Positions 62,432 to 64,000 of a stretch of 64,000 bases of DNA are shown piece by piece. Under the pieces are notes generated by a model. That model did not search any database, was not told where the DNA came from, and saw only the letters and a program-made list of their open reading frames with translations. Each line of letters starts with the position of its first letter. Within the stretch, counting starts at the first letter, position 1. The position numbers were made by a program, and so were the translations under genes. The stretch is from Estrella lausannensis (GTDB lineage: Bacteria; Chlamydiota; Chlamydiia; Chlamydiales; Criblamydiaceae). The DNA lies in assembly GCF_900000175.1 (NCBI RefSeq), contig NZ_CWGJ01000019.1, positions 62,001 through 126,000 on the forward strand, given 5' to 3'.

Positions 62432-62480
62432 GAACGGTATACCGAAGCGACTCGAAATTTAGCATCGGAATCACTGGAAG
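62432..62480. repeat. Decayed palindromic-repeat end in the RNR leader
   Basis: GGTATACCGAAGCGACTCGA followed by AATTTAGCATCGG resembles one end of the element; the other end is missing. Confidence 0.4.
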
Positions 62481-62559
62481 ATGGAATTCCGGTTGTTCCA
62501 CAAAGGCTCAGATCTCGGGCGTTTCGGGACAAAGAATCAAGACACTTAAGGAGAAGCTC

Positions 62560-64000
62560 ATGACAAAACCCACATCGCGTGCCATCGCTACAACCCTCAG
62601 GACATATCATCGTCCGATTAAAGAAGGAGATTCCAGGCTGGAAAGCTGGAACCAAGTCGTAGACAGGGTTATCCAGCATCAACGCTGGCTGTGGGAGAGG
62701 GCACTCAGCCGGGTTCTCAATGAAAGGGAAGAACACGAGCTCGAAGCTTGCCGACAACTTATCCTCGGAAGATACATCATGCCCGCAGGAAGGACTCTCT
62801 GGCTTGGCGGGACAGAGCTCAGCCGTAAACGCGAATCGTGCATGTTTAACTGCTCCTTTACCTATGTCGAAACCGTATATGACTTAGTCGACGTGCTTTG
62901 GCTCCTCCTCCAGGGATGCGGCGTCGGATTCAAACCGGTCACCGGAACACTAAACGGTTTCCGCTGCCCGCTACAAGAGATCAAAGTAATCCGCTCTCCC
63001 AGAAAGGAAAAAGGCGGAGTACCCCATAACGTGGAGACCTATGACCCGGAAACGAGGACTTGGACTATAAAACTCGGAGACTCCGCAATCGCCTGGGCAA
63101 AGGCAATCGGGAAACTGGTCGCCGGGAAATTCCCCGCTAAAACCCTCGTCTTAGACTTTTCTGAAATCAGACCGGCAGGAACACGCCTTAAAGGGTATGG
63201 TTGGATCTCTTCGGGAGATGAGCAAATCTCAAAAGCGTTCAAAGCCATTGCGCAAATCCTGTCAAACAGAGCAGATCAACTGCTGACAAGAATGGATATA
63301 CTCGACATCGTCAACTGGCTGGGCACAATCCTATCGAGCAGACGCTCTGCCCAAATCGCCCTTTTCGAATACGGCCAACCGGAATGGGATGAGTTTGCTC
63401 TCGCAAAAAAAGAGTGGTGGGTCACCGGCAAGGCACACCGCCAGCAGTCCAACAACAGTCTTCTCTTCTACAACAAGCCAACAAGACCTGAAATGGAAAA
63501 GCTTTTCCAAATGATGCTCGACTCAGGCGGATCTGAGCCTGGCTTCATTAACGCGCAGGAAGCGGAACGAAGAGCTCCCTGGTTCAAAGGCTGCAACCCA
63601 TGCGTTGAGATTCTGCTCGGCAATAAGAGTTTCTGCAACCTGACTGAAGTCAACGTCCTCGCATTCAAAGGCGACAAAGTTGGCCTCGAAAATGCCCTAA
63701 GGATGGCTGCCAGGATGAATTACCGGCAGACAATGGTTGACCTCCGTGACGAAATCCTCCAGGAGGCCTGGCATCTCAATAATGAATTCCTGCACCTTTG
63801 CGGCGTTGGACTGACAGGAATCAGAGCCCGCCCCGACTTGAGCAGATACGACTACAAGAGAATGCGCAATATTGCCGTGAGCGCGGCCTACAGCATGGCA
63901 AATGAGTTGAACGCACCTCTGCCAAAGAACGTGACGTGCATCAAGCCAAGCGGTACGCTAAGCAAAATTATGGGCAGCGAAACTTGGGGCGAAGTTCCCG
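62560..64000 (+). CDS. nrdJ: Class II (adenosylcobalamin-dependent) ribonucleotide reductase, monomeric type, 5' part
   Basis: Reduces ribonucleotides to deoxyribonucleotides with a B12-generated thiyl radical. 480 codons are visible and the frame is open at the edge. The active site matches the monomeric Lactobacillus-type enzyme: Asn346-Pro-Cys348-Val-Glu350 (radical Cys and its partners), Cys359 in FCNLTEVN 11 residues later, and Cys94 or Cys98 in ESCMFNCSF as the redox partner. GYGWISSGDE and CGVGLTGIRARPDLSRYDY are further family blocks. AAGGAG at 62549-62554 fixes the start. No small-subunit partner is seen. The leader has NrdR-like boxes. Confidence 0.88.
   Translation, partial: MTKPTSRAIATTLRTYHRPIKEGDSRLESWNQVVDRVIQHQRWLWERALSRVLNEREEHELEACRQLILGRYIMPAGRTLWLGGTELSRKRESCMFNCSFTYVETVYDLVDVLWLLLQGCGVGFKPVTGTLNGFRCPLQEIKVIRSPRKEKGGVPHNVETYDPETRTWTIKLGDSAIAWAKAIGKLVAGKFPAKTLVLDFSEIRPAGTRLKGYGWISSGDEQISKAFKAIAQILSNRADQLLTRMDILDIVNWLGTILSSRRSAQIALFEYGQPEWDEFALAKKEWWVTGKAHRQQSNNSLLFYNKPTRPEMEKLFQMMLDSGGSEPGFINAQEAERRAPWFKGCNPCVEILLGNKSFCNLTEVNVLAFKGDKVGLENALRMAARMNYRQTMVDLRDEILQEAWHLNNEFLHLCGVGLTGIRARPDLSRYDYKRMRNIAVSAAYSMANELNAPLPKNVTCIKPSGTLSKIMGSETWGEVP

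Noticed and set aside
62286..62559. Cobalamin riboswitch in the class II reductase leader
   Set aside because: No B12-box-like sequence was found by eye; only a hairpin and a repeat remnant are present.

Overview
The window looks like a chromosome segment of an environmental member of the Chlamydiota (Parachlamydiales-type). The reasons are gene order and gene kind: mnmE-nth next to psd and upstream of secA, gpsA near a eukaryote-type UDP-GlcNAc pyrophosphorylase, a ruvC-ruvA pair, a long two-domain ThyX-like protein and a TyrP-family amino acid permease. Base composition looks nearly balanced by eye, higher than in Chlamydia itself; a Criblamydiaceae/Estrella-like host is possible but unproven. 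No rRNA, tRNA, CRISPR array, phage or transposase gene was seen.

Region 1 (1-19364) is a large surface-polysaccharide cluster. It holds an AsnB-type amidotransferase (cut by the window edge), a four-gene operon (GT-C-like membrane protein, polysaccharide deacetylase, ATP-grasp ligase, PHP phosphoesterase), a GT4 plus Wzx-type flippase, a GT2-TPR protein, a four-gene operon covering all five steps from UDP-GlcNAc to UDP-ManNAc(3NAc)A (wbpA, wbpE, a wbpB-wbpD fusion, wbpI), and a three-gene operon with GT4, GT2 and a Wzy-like polymerase. Together these could build, flip and polymerise an O-antigen- or capsule-like polymer.

Region 2 (19400-36700) mixes lineage-specific proteins with core genes. 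Two 485-residue paralogues flank a 1240-residue protein with an ADP-ribosyltransferase-like motif. Core or metabolic genes follow (a DUF486 protein, nnr, gpsA, a UDP-GlcNAc pyrophosphorylase, a GT9 heptosyltransferase), interrupted by a polytopic membrane protein, a papain-like cysteine protease candidate and a tandem GIY-YIG-like protein.

Region 3 (36600-52304) is informational: a 911-residue coiled-coil protein ahead of ruvC-ruvA, then nth, mnmE, psd and secA. Between psd and secA lie a Bax-inhibitor-1 protein, a 715-residue unknown and two tandem GT32 glycosyltransferases with signal peptides.

Region 4 (52305-64000) has long gene-poor stretches: trpS, an aromatic amino acid permease, a small LRR-like protein, a ThyX-like protein, a HExxH membrane protein, an unknown helical protein, and the start of a class II (B12-dependent) ribonucleotide reductase preceded by two NrdR-box-like palindromes one helical phase apart.

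Throughout the window a palindromic repeat of about 163 bp, ending in TATACCG/CGGTATA, occurs in full, short and decayed forms. A second short repeat motif often lies close to it.
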